Assembly: GCA_963821705.1 (NCBI GenBank)
Contig: CAWGEV010000003.1
Span: 54,065-118,064, forward strand
Length of the DNA: 64,000 bases
Origin: DASUPK01 sp963821705
GTDB lineage: Bacteria; Actinomycetota; Thermoleophilia; Solirubrobacterales; 70-9
Reading direction: 5' to 3'
Each line of letters starts with the position of its first letter. The first letter of the stretch is position 1. Positions 37,546-46,858 of the stretch are shown one piece after another. Position numbers and translations under genes: made by a program. A model generated the notes under the pieces. That model did not search any database. It had not been told where the DNA came from and saw only the letters and a list, made by a program, of their open reading frames with translations.

Positions 37546-38545
37546 CGGCATGAGGCCGCCCGTTGGATGGGGCATCGCCATCATCCATGCGGCGCAGCCA
37601 GGCCCCCCGCCAGTATGGGTAGATCCCTCGTGGGCAGCACCACCGTCGCGTGCTGTGCTCACCACTGCACACCACGCCGCGCAGGACCCAGCAGTCGCTG
37701 GAGATCTCGATCATCTGACCATTGCGTCTCGTCGATGATCCGCTCGACCCGGTCCTGGACGCGGTAGCGGCCGCCGCAGTAGGGGAGCATCTCCCAGTCG
37801 AAGGCCAGTCCGCGGGTCTTTCCGCGCTCGTCGACGGTGCGGGCGATTTCCTCCCGTGATCGCACCTCCACCGTGTCCCCCGGTTGGAGGTCGAGCTCGG
37901 CCCGGGTCGGAGCCGGAGCGCCTCGATCCGGGCAGCGGCGACCACCTGAGCGAGCCGCAGCCGTCGCCCGATCGCGATGCGCATGGCCCGCAGCACGACG
38001 CGCAGCAGGCGCAGCGGGCCCACGTTCCGGGAGGTGAGCTCCCGCGCGTACTGCCGCACGTCGTAGCGGGTTCAGAGGGCTTGCTCGCGCGCAACGCCTC
38101 GGTCGCCTGGCAGCGATAGGACTGCACCGAGCCATCGGCGCCGGTCACCGCCACCGTGGCGCTGCGGACGAGCCCTTCGAGCTCGGCGAGAGGATCTCCG
38201 TTGCGATCGGCCGGGCTCCGAGCCGGGCTCGACGCGGCGAAGCCACTCCTCCTTCCAGTAGATCCGGCAACCCGCCTGGCAGCCTCCGTGAGCCGAGCCG
38301 TCGCATCGCAGGTCGTCGAGCAGAACCGTGTCGCGCATCCTCAGGCTCCGCGGGAAGCCCCCGCTGACGGTGTCGCAGATCTTCTCGACGCGATGCGAAA
38401 CGGTGAACCGCTGGCCGACGTACTGCAGCATCTCGGGCATGAACGGCATCGCGTCGACCGAGGCCTCCTTGTCCAGCGTGCCCAGGATCTCGGCTGGCGC
38501 TCGCACCTCGACAACGTCTCCCGGCTTCAGTTTGCGGTCGCCCAT
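37526..38545 (-). CDS. Uncharacterised two-module Cys-rich protein of glycan clusters (frameshifted)
   Basis: About 340 residues built from two similar modules. Module 1 opens L-K-P-G-D-V-V-E-V-R-A-P-A-E-I-L and ends R-C-D-G-S-A-H-G-G-C-Q-A-G-C-R-I-Y-W-K. Module 2 opens L-Q-P-G-D-T-V-E-V-R-S-R-E-E-I-A and ends V-V-C-S-G-E-H-S-T-R-R-W-C-C-P-R-G-I-Y-P-Y-W-R. A helical linker (D-V-R-Q-Y-A-R-E-L-T) joins them. Each module has a small beta barrel with an L-P-x-C/M-x-E-M-L segment and a cysteine cluster that could bind zinc or an Fe-S centre. I recall proteins of this layout near glycosyltransferases, with no known function. Frame changes near 38290, 38085, 37890 and 37730. Confidence 0.62.
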
Positions 38546-38569
38546 GCCGCGCTTTCTTCCTCGTCGTCC

Positions 38570-39471
38570 CTATGAAGCGATGGTCGTGGCGATCGCCGCG
38601 GGCTTGCCGTGCGAGGCGATCAGGTCGTCCGGGAGTGGCTCGAGATCGCTGGCCCGGACGAAGTCCCGCAGCGTCGTACCGGTGCACTCGGAGTCGATGT
38701 TCGGCGCACCGATCCCCTCCGCCAGATCGTCCAGGTTGACGGTGCGGAAATCGATGCTGAACCGCGTCCTGTCCGTCGTGTTCGGAACCGTCGAATGCAG
38801 CTGGGCCGCGGAGAAGACGATCGTTCCCCCCGGCGGGGTCACGACGCGGAGGTCCGGCTCCAGTTCGAGCGGCTCCTCCGGCCTGGGCTGCCTGCGGGTC
38901 TCCTTCCTGACCTGCTTCGCCGCCTGCTGGCGACCGGTTCGGTTCCACTCCTCGTAGTCGTAGCCGAGGAGCTGTTCCGCATCGACCGTCGAAGTACTGC
39001 GGGTGAAACGCCATCGAGTTCTCGGATTCGATCTCGTAGACAGGCAGCCACCAGTTGAGCTGCTAGTGCGGTGCCGAGAACCAGGTGTCGCGATGCGGAT
39101 GAAACTGGTAGGCGAGCCCGGCGTCAGGGTATTGACCGTGCGCCATCGTCCGCAGACTGGGAACGTCGAAGTAGGTCTTCTCCGGGTCGAAGCCGAGCTC
39201 GGAAGCAGACTCGCGATCAGCTGCTTGCGCGGGGATGGTGGATGAATTCGGGCTTGAGATCAGCAAGGATCTCGACGTAGCCCTCAGCGGGCATGCCGTC
39301 CTGGGCCACGGTAGGATCATGCGGTGCGAAGGCCGCCTCGCTGATCTCCCGCGCGAGTCTGGACAGCTCCTGGGCATTCGCACCGGCGCTGAAGGTGAAG
39401 AGGTCACCGCCGTACAGCCGGTGGCGGCGACCCTGGTCGTCCAGGGCGGCGTCATGGTAGATCGTCGGCAT
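38570..39471 (-). CDS. Phytanoyl-CoA dioxygenase-like Fe(II)/2-oxoglutarate oxygenase (frameshifted)
   Basis: ATG 39471 begins M-P-T-I-Y-H-D-A-A-L-D-D. The double-stranded beta-helix metal site is visible: H-x-D in F-H-P-H-R-D-T-W near 39090, and the distal His and Arg in F-S-A-A-Q-L-H-S-T-V-P-N and R-T-R-F-S-I-D-F-R near 38800-38760. N-W-W-L-P-V-Y and S-M-A-F-H-P-Q-Y are typical of this family. Frame changes near 39225, 39060 and 38860. It would hydroxylate a small molecule or sugar using oxygen and 2-oxoglutarate. Its start is separated by 106 bases from the SDR gene upstream, and it is followed by the Cys-rich gene after 24 bases. Confidence 0.75.
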
Positions 39472-39577
39472 TTCCCATCCTCACTGGTCGGGGTTCTCGG
39501 GATCGGCTTAACTGTCGCTTCTCCTAATCAACGCTTGCCGGCACGGCGCCCTTACCGTCCGAATCGCTGTCCGAGAG

Positions 39578-40316
39578 TCAGTGCCTCAGCATCGGACGAA
39601 TCTTCACGTCAGTGAGCTCTGCACTTCTTGGCAGGTTCAGAGACTCGACCACGACCGATGCCACGTCGCTCGGCTGCATGAGGCGCTCCGGCGCATAATG
39701 CTTCGATTCCAGGGTGTGGATCTCGGCTTGGCGGGGCGTTGCCGTTCTGCCGGAATAGACGCTGATGACGCGGATACCCCGCTCGTTGACCTCCTCTCGC
39801 AGGCTATCCGCGATCGCTCTCAGGGCATATTGGGTGGCGGCGAATTCGACCCCAGTTCGCTGGGGCGGTCAGACCCGCGGACGAGTTGATGAAGACGATC
39901 TGCCCCTCGGAGGCTGACAATGCAGGAAGCAGGGCCTGGGTCAACAGATAGGGGGCACGGACATTGGCGGCGTACTGCCCGAATCCAGGTCGTGGATCTT
40001 CGCCGTCTCGAGGGGGCCTCGGGAGATCGTCCCGGCGCTGTGGATGAGGGCGTGTACGCCGTCCACCTTTGCGAGCAGGGCCTCGCGCAGGTCCTTGACC
40101 TGCGCATCAACCGTCAGGTCGGCCACATACGGCTCGATCTGCCCAGGTCCCCTGCCGCGCCTCGCCGTCTCCTGGAGCTCGCCGCTTCGCCGAGCCACCG
40201 CAAACACGTTTGCGCCCTCCGAGGCGAGTTGCACGGCGATCTCCCTTCCGATGCCGCTGCTGGCACCGGTTACAACACAGGAGTGCCGCCTGAGGACTCA
40301 GCTGCCCACCCCCCAC
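39578..40316 (-). CDS. SDR family oxidoreductase (frameshifted)
   Basis: Classical SDR. The cofactor motif V-V-T-G-A-S-S-G-I-G-R is in a different frame from the only ATG (40316, M-G-G-G-Q-L-S), so an early frame change is needed. After that, A-L-I-H-S-A-G-T-I-S is the N-N-A-G-like block, I-V-F-I-N-S-S-A-G-L carries the catalytic Ser, and Q-Y-A-L-R-A-I-A-D-S-L-R replaces the Y-x-x-x-K helix; the catalytic Tyr-Lys pair falls at a frame change near 39850 and cannot be confirmed. The C-terminus L-T-D-V-K-I-R-P-M-L-R-H ends at TGA 39578. Substrate unknown. Confidence 0.68.
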
Positions 40317-40372
40317 TGCCGGGTCCTTCCAATCGGTGTCGGTGATGGTCCCCCCAGAGCCTGGTCCTCCTC

Positions 40373-41683
40373 TCAGGGTTCGGTCGCCAGCAGACCGACT
40401 CGCTCGAGCCGCTCCGCAGCGTTCCGCAGGACCGAGTAGGGCAACCCGGAGCTACGGGCGATGTCGAGGGTGGTGGAACGCCCATCGGCCTGGTTCAGCA
40501 CCCACAGCAGGGCCCGCTCGTCGTCCGGCGTGACCACGGCTCCGCCTGCCGTTCGATACAGGCCGCGCCGCCCGAGCTGGGGCTCGCCGAAGGGGCTCAG
40601 GTTGGTCAGGCGGCGGTTGCTCTCGAGGACCTGGACCAGCTCGAGGCACCTGTCGACCGCATCGGCAAGCGCATCAGGTCGGATTCGCTCCAGCCCGTCA
40701 GCCGACGTGTGGTAGCCGCTGAACTCCCCGTGCGGGGTTCGCATCAGGGTGCCGACGGGCAGGTCGAACCCCGGCGAGCAGAACTGGCGCTCGTCCCCGC
40801 CCCACGGCTCCCAGGGAAGTACGCGGTGCGGCGTGCCCGAATCCCGCAGCACCGTCTCCATCGCCCGGTCCACCTCGGCGTCCCCGCGGCGGCTGCGCTT
40901 GTAAGTCAGGTTCCCTTCGTCGCCGATGCAGGAAAGCGCCAGACCGTACTCGACGCGATCGAGCCCGTTGCGGTTCTGATGAAGCCAGGCGAGCGGGCCG
41001 ATCGTCCCGGGCGCGAACAGGAAGCGGTAGGTGTGCCTCAGAGCCCGCCCCAGGAGACGCTTCCCGAGCATTGTCGCGACGGCGATCCCTGAGAGGTTGT
41101 CGTTGGCGAGCGAGGGATGGCAGACGTAGGTCGAGACAAGCACCTCCTCCTCCCCCTCCCCCTCGACCATGAGCTCCGCATAGGTCAGGTGCCCGGGCTC
41201 GAGCGTGGACTCGATCACGACCTCGTATTCCCCCGGCTGCAACTCGAGCAGCTTCCTGTGGGAGAGGCAGAAGCCCCAGGTGCGCTCGTAGTAGGAGGTC
41301 CTATAGGGCACCACCTCCGGCTGCTCGGGGAGGGTGTGCAGGCGCTCGCGCAGCACGTCCAGCGAAAGGGTCGCGTGCACCGGCTCGCTGTAGGAGACGA
41401 CGTGCAGATTGGAGTCTCGGAGGTCGACCACGCGGGTGCCGTCCGGAGCCGTGATGTATGCCTCGCGCAGGTTCCACTCGTCCGGAACGATCCAGTCGAG
41501 CACCCGGGTGCCGCTCGGGATCTCGGTGCGAACGATCGGGATCTCCTCCTCGAGGATGTCGAAGGTTGCTCGCACTCCGTCCCCAGTCAGGCTGCGACAC
41601 AGCGGGAACAGCCGGCGCATCAGCTCGTGGGCCTCGTCTCCGACCTTCGCGGTCCCCGCCTCGCGTGTGAGGGTGGTGTTCAT
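40373..41683 (-). CDS. DUF4910 aminopeptidase-like protein
   Basis: An intact 436-residue protein from ATG 41683, whose ATG overlaps the stop of the upstream gene (ATGA). DUF4910 resembles M28-type zinc aminopeptidases: S-T-Y-V-C-H-P-S-L-A-N-D-N-L-S-G with a metal His and Asp, then G-D-E-G-N with the acidic pair, and a last metal His in Y-H-T-S-A-D. The final 80 residues form a winged-helix-like domain (L-L-W-V-L-N-Q-A-D-G ... G-L-P-Y-S-V-L-R-N-A-A-E-R-L). In surface-glycan clusters the protein is often next to PIG-L and nucleotidyltransferase genes as here, so the substrate may be an N-acylated sugar rather than a peptide; that is inference. Confidence 0.82.
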   Translation of the reverse strand: MNTTLTREAGTAKVGDEAHELMRRLFPLCRSLTGDGVRATFDILEEEIPIVRTEIPSGTRVLDWIVPDEWNLREAYITAPDGTRVVDLRDSNLHVVSYSEPVHATLSLDVLRERLHTLPEQPEVVPYRTSYYERTWGFCLSHRKLLELQPGEYEVVIESTLEPGHLTYAELMVEGEGEEEVLVSTYVCHPSLANDNLSGIAVATMLGKRLLGRALRHTYRFLFAPGTIGPLAWLHQNRNGLDRVEYGLALSCIGDEGNLTYKRSRRGDAEVDRAMETVLRDSGTPHRVLPWEPWGGDERQFCSPGFDLPVGTLMRTPHGEFSGYHTSADGLERIRPDALADAVDRCLELVQVLESNRRLTNLSPFGEPQLGRRGLYRTAGGAVVTPDDERALLWVLNQADGRSTTLDIARSSGLPYSVLRNAAERLERVGLLATEP

Positions 41684-43155
41684 GCCAGCACGGCCTTGCG
41701 GCAGAAGAACGCCTCGGCGTGAGAGCTCGGCGAGTTGCACTCCATCCCCCGCAGCCGCAGCAGGCCCGAGAACAGGTCCTCCCGAAACCAGTGCTTCGAT
41801 CGCTGCGAGGCGAAGTGATCCATCAGGTGCTCGATCTTGCGCCGCGACTGGCCTTCGGAGAGGGGGACGAACGCGTTCGGGGCACTCATGTCCCCGTCGT
41901 ACTTCGGCACCTCGTACTCCAGGATCAGGTGGTCACGAAAGGTGTTCCAGGTCAGCTCGCAGCTGAGTCGGTGATCCTGGTGCAGATCGCCCCGCTGGTG
42001 AGTGAAGACGACGTCGGGTGAGAAATCGACCTTCAGCCCTTCGAAGAAGTCCTTGATCCTCTTGCCCTCATAGGGAAAGAAGCCATCGGGGAAGTCGCAG
42101 ATCACGACCTCGCTGTCGGGCAGCCCCTCGAGCAGGGCATCGGCGCTTCGCCGCGCCTCCCGCGCACGTTCGCCGTCTCCGCTCAGGACCACCCAGCGGA
42201 TCTCGGAGAGCGCCCCCTCCTCGATCAGCTTGAGAATCGTGCCCGCGCAGCCGATCTCGATGTCGTCGGGGTGGGCGCCGATCGCGAGAGCACGGGCCGG
42301 GGACGCTTCGGGCGCGCCCAGCAGAAGCGGCAACATCATCCAGAGGCCACGGAGGCGAGCTCGCGACGCCCTGACGCGGTCGGGATCCCACACCTGCCAC
42401 GGCGCGCCGCCGTCCTCGTGCAGGGTCTCGAGCCACTGCTGGTCCTTCAGCGTGTCCATCGGGGCCCAGAATCCCTCGTGCCGGTGTGCGAACACCTGTC
42501 CGGCCGACATCAGCCTCTGCAACGGCTCCTCGACGAGGTCCTCACCGGGGCGCAGGTGGTCGAGGAACTCCCGGCGGAGGATGAAGTAGCCGCCGTTGAT
42601 CCAGATGTCTGAGCGGGTCACGTCCCGCATCTCCCGGACCCGACCGTCGTCGCTCATCGAGACCACGTGGAAGCTGTAGTTCGGACGCACCGCGAGGAAG
42701 CTCGCCGTCGCGTGCTCGTCCCTGGCCCGCTCGATCATCGCGGGCAGGTCGGCGTCGGTCAGCGTGTCCCCGTAGTTGGCCAGAAAGAGCTCGTCGTCGG
42801 CCAGCAGGTGCCGGACCGCGCGCAGGCGCTCGCCGATCGGCGCCCGCAGGCCGGTGTCGACGAAGGTGATGTTCCAGTCGTGGATGTCGGTCTTCAGCAG
42901 ATGGACGTCCGCGCCGCCGTTGGACAACACGAAGTCGTTCGCCATCGCCTCGTTGTAGGTGAGGAAGAACTGCTTGATCGCCTCGGCCTTGTAGCCGAGG
43001 CAGAGCACGAAGTCGGTGAAGCCGAAGTGGGCGTAGTACTTCATCACGTGCCAGAGGACCGGCCGAGGGCCGATCGGAACCATCGGCTTGGGCACGACCT
43101 CGGATGCCTCTCGCATCCGCAGTCCCTGGCCGCCGCAGAAGATCACCACCTTCAT
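41680..43155 (-). CDS. Fused sugar-1-phosphate nucleotidyltransferase (RfbF-like) and PIG-L deacetylase
   Basis: One uninterrupted 491-residue frame. Residues 1 to about 255 are a glucose-1-phosphate cytidylyltransferase-like domain: F-C-G-G-Q-G-L-R-M-R, V-P-K-P-M-V-P-I-G, N-Y-G-D-T-L-T-D and a C-terminal G-F-W-A-P-M-D-T. Residues about 285-491 are a PIG-L/LmbE zinc deacetylase: A-I-G-A-H-P-D-D-I-E-I-G (H-P-D-D metal motif) and H-Q-R-G-D-L-H-Q-D-H-R-L. About 25 linking residues (W-D-P-D-R-V-R-A-S-R-A-R) join them. The usual nucleotidyltransferase ends at A-P-W-x-V-W, so either the two genes are truly fused or a stop was lost. Starts at ATG 43155, overlapping the upstream TGA. Confidence 0.82.
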   Translation of the reverse strand: MKVVIFCGGQGLRMREASEVVPKPMVPIGPRPVLWHVMKYYAHFGFTDFVLCLGYKAEAIKQFFLTYNEAMANDFVLSNGGADVHLLKTDIHDWNITFVDTGLRAPIGERLRAVRHLLADDELFLANYGDTLTDADLPAMIERARDEHATASFLAVRPNYSFHVVSMSDDGRVREMRDVTRSDIWINGGYFILRREFLDHLRPGEDLVEEPLQRLMSAGQVFAHRHEGFWAPMDTLKDQQWLETLHEDGGAPWQVWDPDRVRASRARLRGLWMMLPLLLGAPEASPARALAIGAHPDDIEIGCAGTILKLIEEGALSEIRWVVLSGDGERAREARRSADALLEGLPDSEVVICDFPDGFFPYEGKRIKDFFEGLKVDFSPDVVFTHQRGDLHQDHRLSCELTWNTFRDHLILEYEVPKYDGDMSAPNAFVPLSEGQSRRKIEHLMDHFASQRSKHWFREDLFSGLLRLRGMECNSPSSHAEAFFCRKAVLA

Positions 43156-44431
43156 ATGACCTTCACCTCCGGGATCGGGACGACGAAGCGCGCGCCCCAG
43201 TCGCGCACGTGGGAGAGCTGAGCCACGATCTCGTCGGTCAGGTTCCAGGGAAGAATCAGGATGAAGTCGGGACGGGCCTGTTCGAGGGCCTCGGGATGGT
43301 GGATGGGGATCCGAGTGCCGGGCAGGAACTGTCCCTGCTTGTACGGGTTGCGGTCGACCGTGAACTCGAGCAGGTCGGCCCGGATGCCGCAGTAGTTGAG
43401 CAGCGTGTTCCCCTTGCCGGGCGCGCCGTAGCCGGCGACGCGCTTGCCATCGCGGCGGCAATCGATCAGGAACTCCACCAGGTTCCACTTGGTCTCGGTC
43501 ACTCGCGGCGCGAATGAGCTGTATCCCTCCAGCCGGTCCAGGTCCAGCTCCCGCTCGCGTTCGGCAAGCTCCGTCACCCGAGCGCTGACCGAATGGCCGG
43601 CGCCTCCGCTCCGCTGTGCGTACACCCGCAGCGAGCCGCCGTGCGTGGGGAGCTCGTCGACGTCGAAAACCTCGAGGCCGTGAGCCGCAAGAACGGCCTG
43701 TGCGGTGAGGAAAGAGAAGTAGGAGAAGTGCTCGTGGTAGATGGTGTCGAACTGGTTCCCTTCGATCAGCCGCGCCAGATGAGGGAACTCGATCGTGATT
43801 ACGCCTTGCGGCGCCAGCAATCGCTGCATGCCGGCGGTGAAATCGTTGAGGTCCGGAACGTGGGCGAACACGTTGTTCGCCACCAGCAGGTCCGCCTGGC
43901 GGCCCTCGGCCACGAGGCGAGACGCGAGCTCCCGGCCGAAGAACTCGACCACGGTCTCGATCCCCCGCTCCCGGGCGACTTCCGCGACGTTCGCAGCCGG
44001 CTCGACCCCAAGCGCCGGTATGCCCCGCTCGACGAGATGCTGGAGCAGGTAGCCGTCGTTGCTGGCCAGCTCCACCACCTGGCTGTCCGCGTCCAGCCCG
44101 AAGCGTTCGACCACCGACTCCACGTAATCGCGGGCGTGGGCGACCCAGGAATCCGAATAGGAGGAGAAGTACGCGTACTCCGTGAAGATCTCCTCCGGCG
44201 CCACCAGCTCCTCGAGCTGTACCAGCAGGCACTGCTCGCAGACGCGAACATGCAGCGGATAGAAGGGCTCCATCGCCCCAAGGCCGCTCCGCGGAGAACG
44301 TAGCTCTCGCAAAGCGGCGACATGCCGAGGTCGACGAACGTGTGGCGCAGGGGGGCCGAGCAGAAACGGCAGCCTGGCAGGGCGGCGGGGGCCGACCGCG
44401 TGTCGATCTGATCTCGAAGCTCGACTTCCAT
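43152..44431 (-). CDS. NDP-sugar C-methyltransferase family protein (one frameshift)
   Basis: From ATG 44431 (M-E-V-E-L-R-D-Q). N-terminal zinc-binding domain: C-R-F-C-S, then after a frame change near 44285, C-E-Q-C. SAM domain: V-V-E-L-A-S-N-D-G-Y-L-L-Q and N-N-V-F-A-H-V-P-D-L-N-D-F. The H-E-H-F-S-Y-F-S block holds the active-site residues of the TylC3/TcaB9 family. The C-terminal domain has G-Y-G-A-P-G-K-G-N-T-L-L-N-Y-C. These enzymes methylate carbon 3 of a 4-keto-sugar, or carry out related chemistry in surface glycans. It is the first gene of a four-gene coupled cassette with the nucleotidyltransferase, PIG-L and DUF4910 proteins. Confidence 0.82.
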
Positions 44432-44576
44432 GAACCGCTCTGTGGCACCAACGTCGCGCGGGCCGCGATTCTCCCGCGCACCTGGAGGGCCGGAGGATCG
44501 GTTCCAATTACGTTGGATCTGTGGTGCAGGCGCGTCCCGCAACGCCGACGACAGTCGTTTGTCGGAGTGGGCGACG

Positions 44577-46162
44577 ATGGCCGAACAGGAAATAGAGCTG
44601 GATCCCAGTATTGCGGAGGCGGATATCCGCGCTCCGACGGAACTGGACGATCCGGCGAGGTCTTTCCCGTCCCTCCCCCACCTCCGGACCCGCAGGTTCG
44701 CGCCGCGCGACCAGGCGCACTCACAGACGAGATCCCCGAGGGCCGTTTGCGCGATGCCACCTATCGGCGGGATGCGATCTACCGCCGCGCCCTCGCGCTC
44801 GCGGACGTCGCTTCGGCGGCGATCGCCGTTCTGATCGGTGTGCCGATCCTGGGCCACGACGCCCTCAACCCCCTTGCCCTGCTCGCGCTTCCGTTGGTGC
44901 TCGTGGTCGGAAAGGTCACGGGACTGTACGACCGCGATGAGCACCTGATCAAGAAGACGACACTCGACGAGGTCCCCGCCCTGTTCTGGGTTGCGACGCT
45001 CTACGCGCTCTTGATCTGGCTGGCTGGGGATCTGATCGTCGATGGCCAATTCGGCCGTGACCAGGCCGTCGGGGTCTGGGCGCTGCTGTTCGCGAGCATG
45101 GTCACGATTCGCGCCCTCGCAAGGCACCTGGCCGGGGGCTTGTCCGGCGAGGAGCGATGCCTGGTGTTGGGCGACGCCGACACGGCGAACTGGATCACGC
45201 GCCGGTTCGATGAGATGCCGGGGCTGAAGGCGCGGATCGTCGCGCGGGCACCGATGGCGCCAGAGCCCCACTCCAGCCTCAACGGCTCGAACGGCAACGG
45301 CTCGAACGGCAACGGCTCGAACGGCCATTCGGGCCTCAACGGCAGCCTGGAGCGCTTGCTCACCGCGGAGCAGATCGAGCGAGCGATCATCGCGCCGCGT
45401 GGCGAGATCTCCGATGACCTCTTGAACACGACTCGGAGCCTGAAATCGATGGGGCTGAGAGTGAGCGTGCTGCCGCGGCTACCCGAGGTCGTGGGCTCGT
45501 CGGTCGAGCTGGACGATGTGGACGGGATCACCCTGCTGGGGATGCGTCGCTTCGGCCTCAGCCGCTCCTCGAGGGCGGTCAAGCGCTCGTTCGACTTCGT
45601 CGGCGGCAGCCTCATTCTGCTGGCGCTCTCCCCATTCCTGGCGGCGATCGCGATCGCGATCAAGCTCGACTCCCGCGGTCCCGTCCTCTTCCGACAGCGG
45701 CGCATGGGTCGGAACGGCGTCCCGTTCGAGATGCTCAAGTTCCGCACCATGGTGGACGGGGCCGAGGCTCAGAAGTCCACCCTCGCGGCGCGCAACGAGG
45801 CAGAGGGCGGCCTCTTCAAGATCAAGGACGATCCGCGAATCACCCGGGTCGGCAATCGCCTACGGCAGATCTCGCTCGATGAGCTGCCCCAGCTGTTCAA
45901 CGTGCTGCGCGGTGACATGTCCCTCGTCGGCCCCCGGCCGCTGGTGCTCGACGAGGACGAGAGGATCGAGGGCTGGCGGCGTTCGCGGCTCGAGCTCCCA
46001 CCCGGGATGACTGGTCCGTGGCAGGTGTTCGGCTCGGCTCGAATCCCGCTCAACGAGATGGTCAAGATCGATTACCTCTACGGCGCCAACTGGTCGCTTT
46101 GGCTTGACGTGAAGACCCTGCTGCGTACGGTGCCGTTCGTATTGGGGCGCCGCGGGCTGTGA
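44577..46162 (+). CDS. Polyprenyl-phosphate sugar phosphotransferase (initiating sugar transferase)
   Basis: From ATG 44577 (M-A-E-Q-E-I-E-L-D-P), with one frame change between about 44650 and 44720. Four N-terminal hydrophobic helices and a Rossmann-like CoA-binding fold precede a fifth helix (F-D-F-V-G-G-S-L-I-L-L-A-L-S). The bacterial sugar transferase domain has F-R-Q-R-R-M-G-R-N-G, L-K-F-R-T-M-V, D-E-L-P-Q-L-F-N-V-L-R-G-D-M-S-L-V-G-P-R-P and P-P-G-M-T-G-P-W-Q-V. This is the WbaP/WcaJ/CpsE family, which loads the first sugar-1-phosphate on undecaprenyl phosphate and so starts the repeat unit. A Ser-Asn-Gly repeat lies in its central region. Confidence 0.87.
45284..45325 (+). repeat. 15-base tandem repeat inside the sugar transferase gene
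   Basis: Unit GGCTCGAACGGCAAC occurs at 45284-45298 and 45299-45313 and as a 12-base partial copy at 45314-45325, encoding G-S-N-G-N. It is in frame and produces a flexible Ser-Asn-Gly linker between the Rossmann-like part and the C-terminal catalytic part. Related G-L-N-G-S sequence continues on either side. Confidence 0.85.
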
Positions 46163-46327
46163 CTGCGCCAAGTGGACGGAGTACGGCAACAAGCGGCGGA
46201 GCGTGGGCGAAAGCAAAGTCCGACAGGGATCCCGAAGGAGCTCAAGCTGATTTGCCGATGCCGGCGGTGTCTGGCCGAGGCCCAGTCCGCGAAAGCTCCG
46301 GCTGACCCACCGCGCGTTCTGAATCGA

Positions 46328-46853
46328 ATGGACCGTGAGAGACTCGAGAGACGCGACCGGCTGCCCGTAGCGCTCTGTGCGAGCGAGCCAGCTTTCCGTG
46401 AACAGGTCGCCGTGGCGCTGGAGGCGGCCGGCCATGCCGTCCTGGCGCGATCCGCAAGCGGCGATGGCCTGCTCGCCTCGTGCAACGGCAACGTGCCCGC
46501 GTGCGTCGTGATCGCCTCGGATCGACCAGACCGATCGACCGTGGATATCGTGCGCCTCGTTCGCTCGAGACTCGAGGACCTCCCAGCGGTCCTGGTCTGT
46601 CGACGTGCGGTGGTCGGCGATGTGCGGCGCGCACTCGAATTGGGCGTCGACGGGATCGTTCTCAAGGAAGGCGTCGAGGAGGCCCTGGGCGCGGTCGTCG
46701 AGGCGGTCTGCGCGGGCCAGGTGTCGGCACCGAGCGGACAGCGTCAGGGCGCTTCGGGCGCGGGCGTTGACGACACGCGAGAAGCAGGTTCTGATGTTGG
46801 TGGCTACGGAGCTGACCAACTCGCAGATCGCGGCAGAGCTGTTCCTCGCCGAG
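46328..46853 (+). pseudogene. LuxR-type response regulator, 3' truncated at a sequence junction
   Basis: ATG 46328 begins M-D-R-E-R-L-E-R-R-D. The receiver-like domain has the conserved Lys (G-I-V-L-K-E-G), but where the phosphorylated Asp should be, it reads A-C-V-V-I-A-S-D, so the acceptor is Ala; it also lacks the N-terminal acidic pair. It is a degenerate receiver. After a frame change near 46740 the LuxR domain starts (L-T-T-R-E-K-Q-V-L-M-L-V ... S-Q-I-A-A-E-L-F-L-A-E) and stops matching at about 46853, before the DNA-recognition helix. Unrelated sulfatase sequence follows at once. 46163-46327 is non-coding with nothing I can name. Confidence 0.72.
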
Positions 46854-46858
46854 GCATT
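46854..46858. other. Breakpoint between two unrelated sequences
   Basis: Left of here the frame reads a LuxR helix-turn-helix that ends mid-domain. Right of here another frame reads the middle of a sulfatase (F-L-F-M-A-G-K-Y-L-D-M-Y). No repeat, transposase or integration site lies at the point. Gene style and content also change across it. Confidence 0.7.

Noticed and set aside
41680..44760. 1,026-codon minus-strand frame as a single protein
   Set aside because: The true start of the nucleotidyltransferase is ATG 43155 with an overlapping upstream stop; codons upstream of it are out-of-frame methyltransferase sequence.
46163..46327. Structured RNA before the second response regulator
   Set aside because: GGGATCCC and a purine-rich GAAAGCAAAGTCC stretch caught the eye, but no known RNA family fits and there is no clear fold.
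46328..46853. Duplicate of the response regulator at 18887
   Set aside because: Same architecture, but the receivers differ at nearly every non-structural position, so they are distant homologues, not a recent copy.
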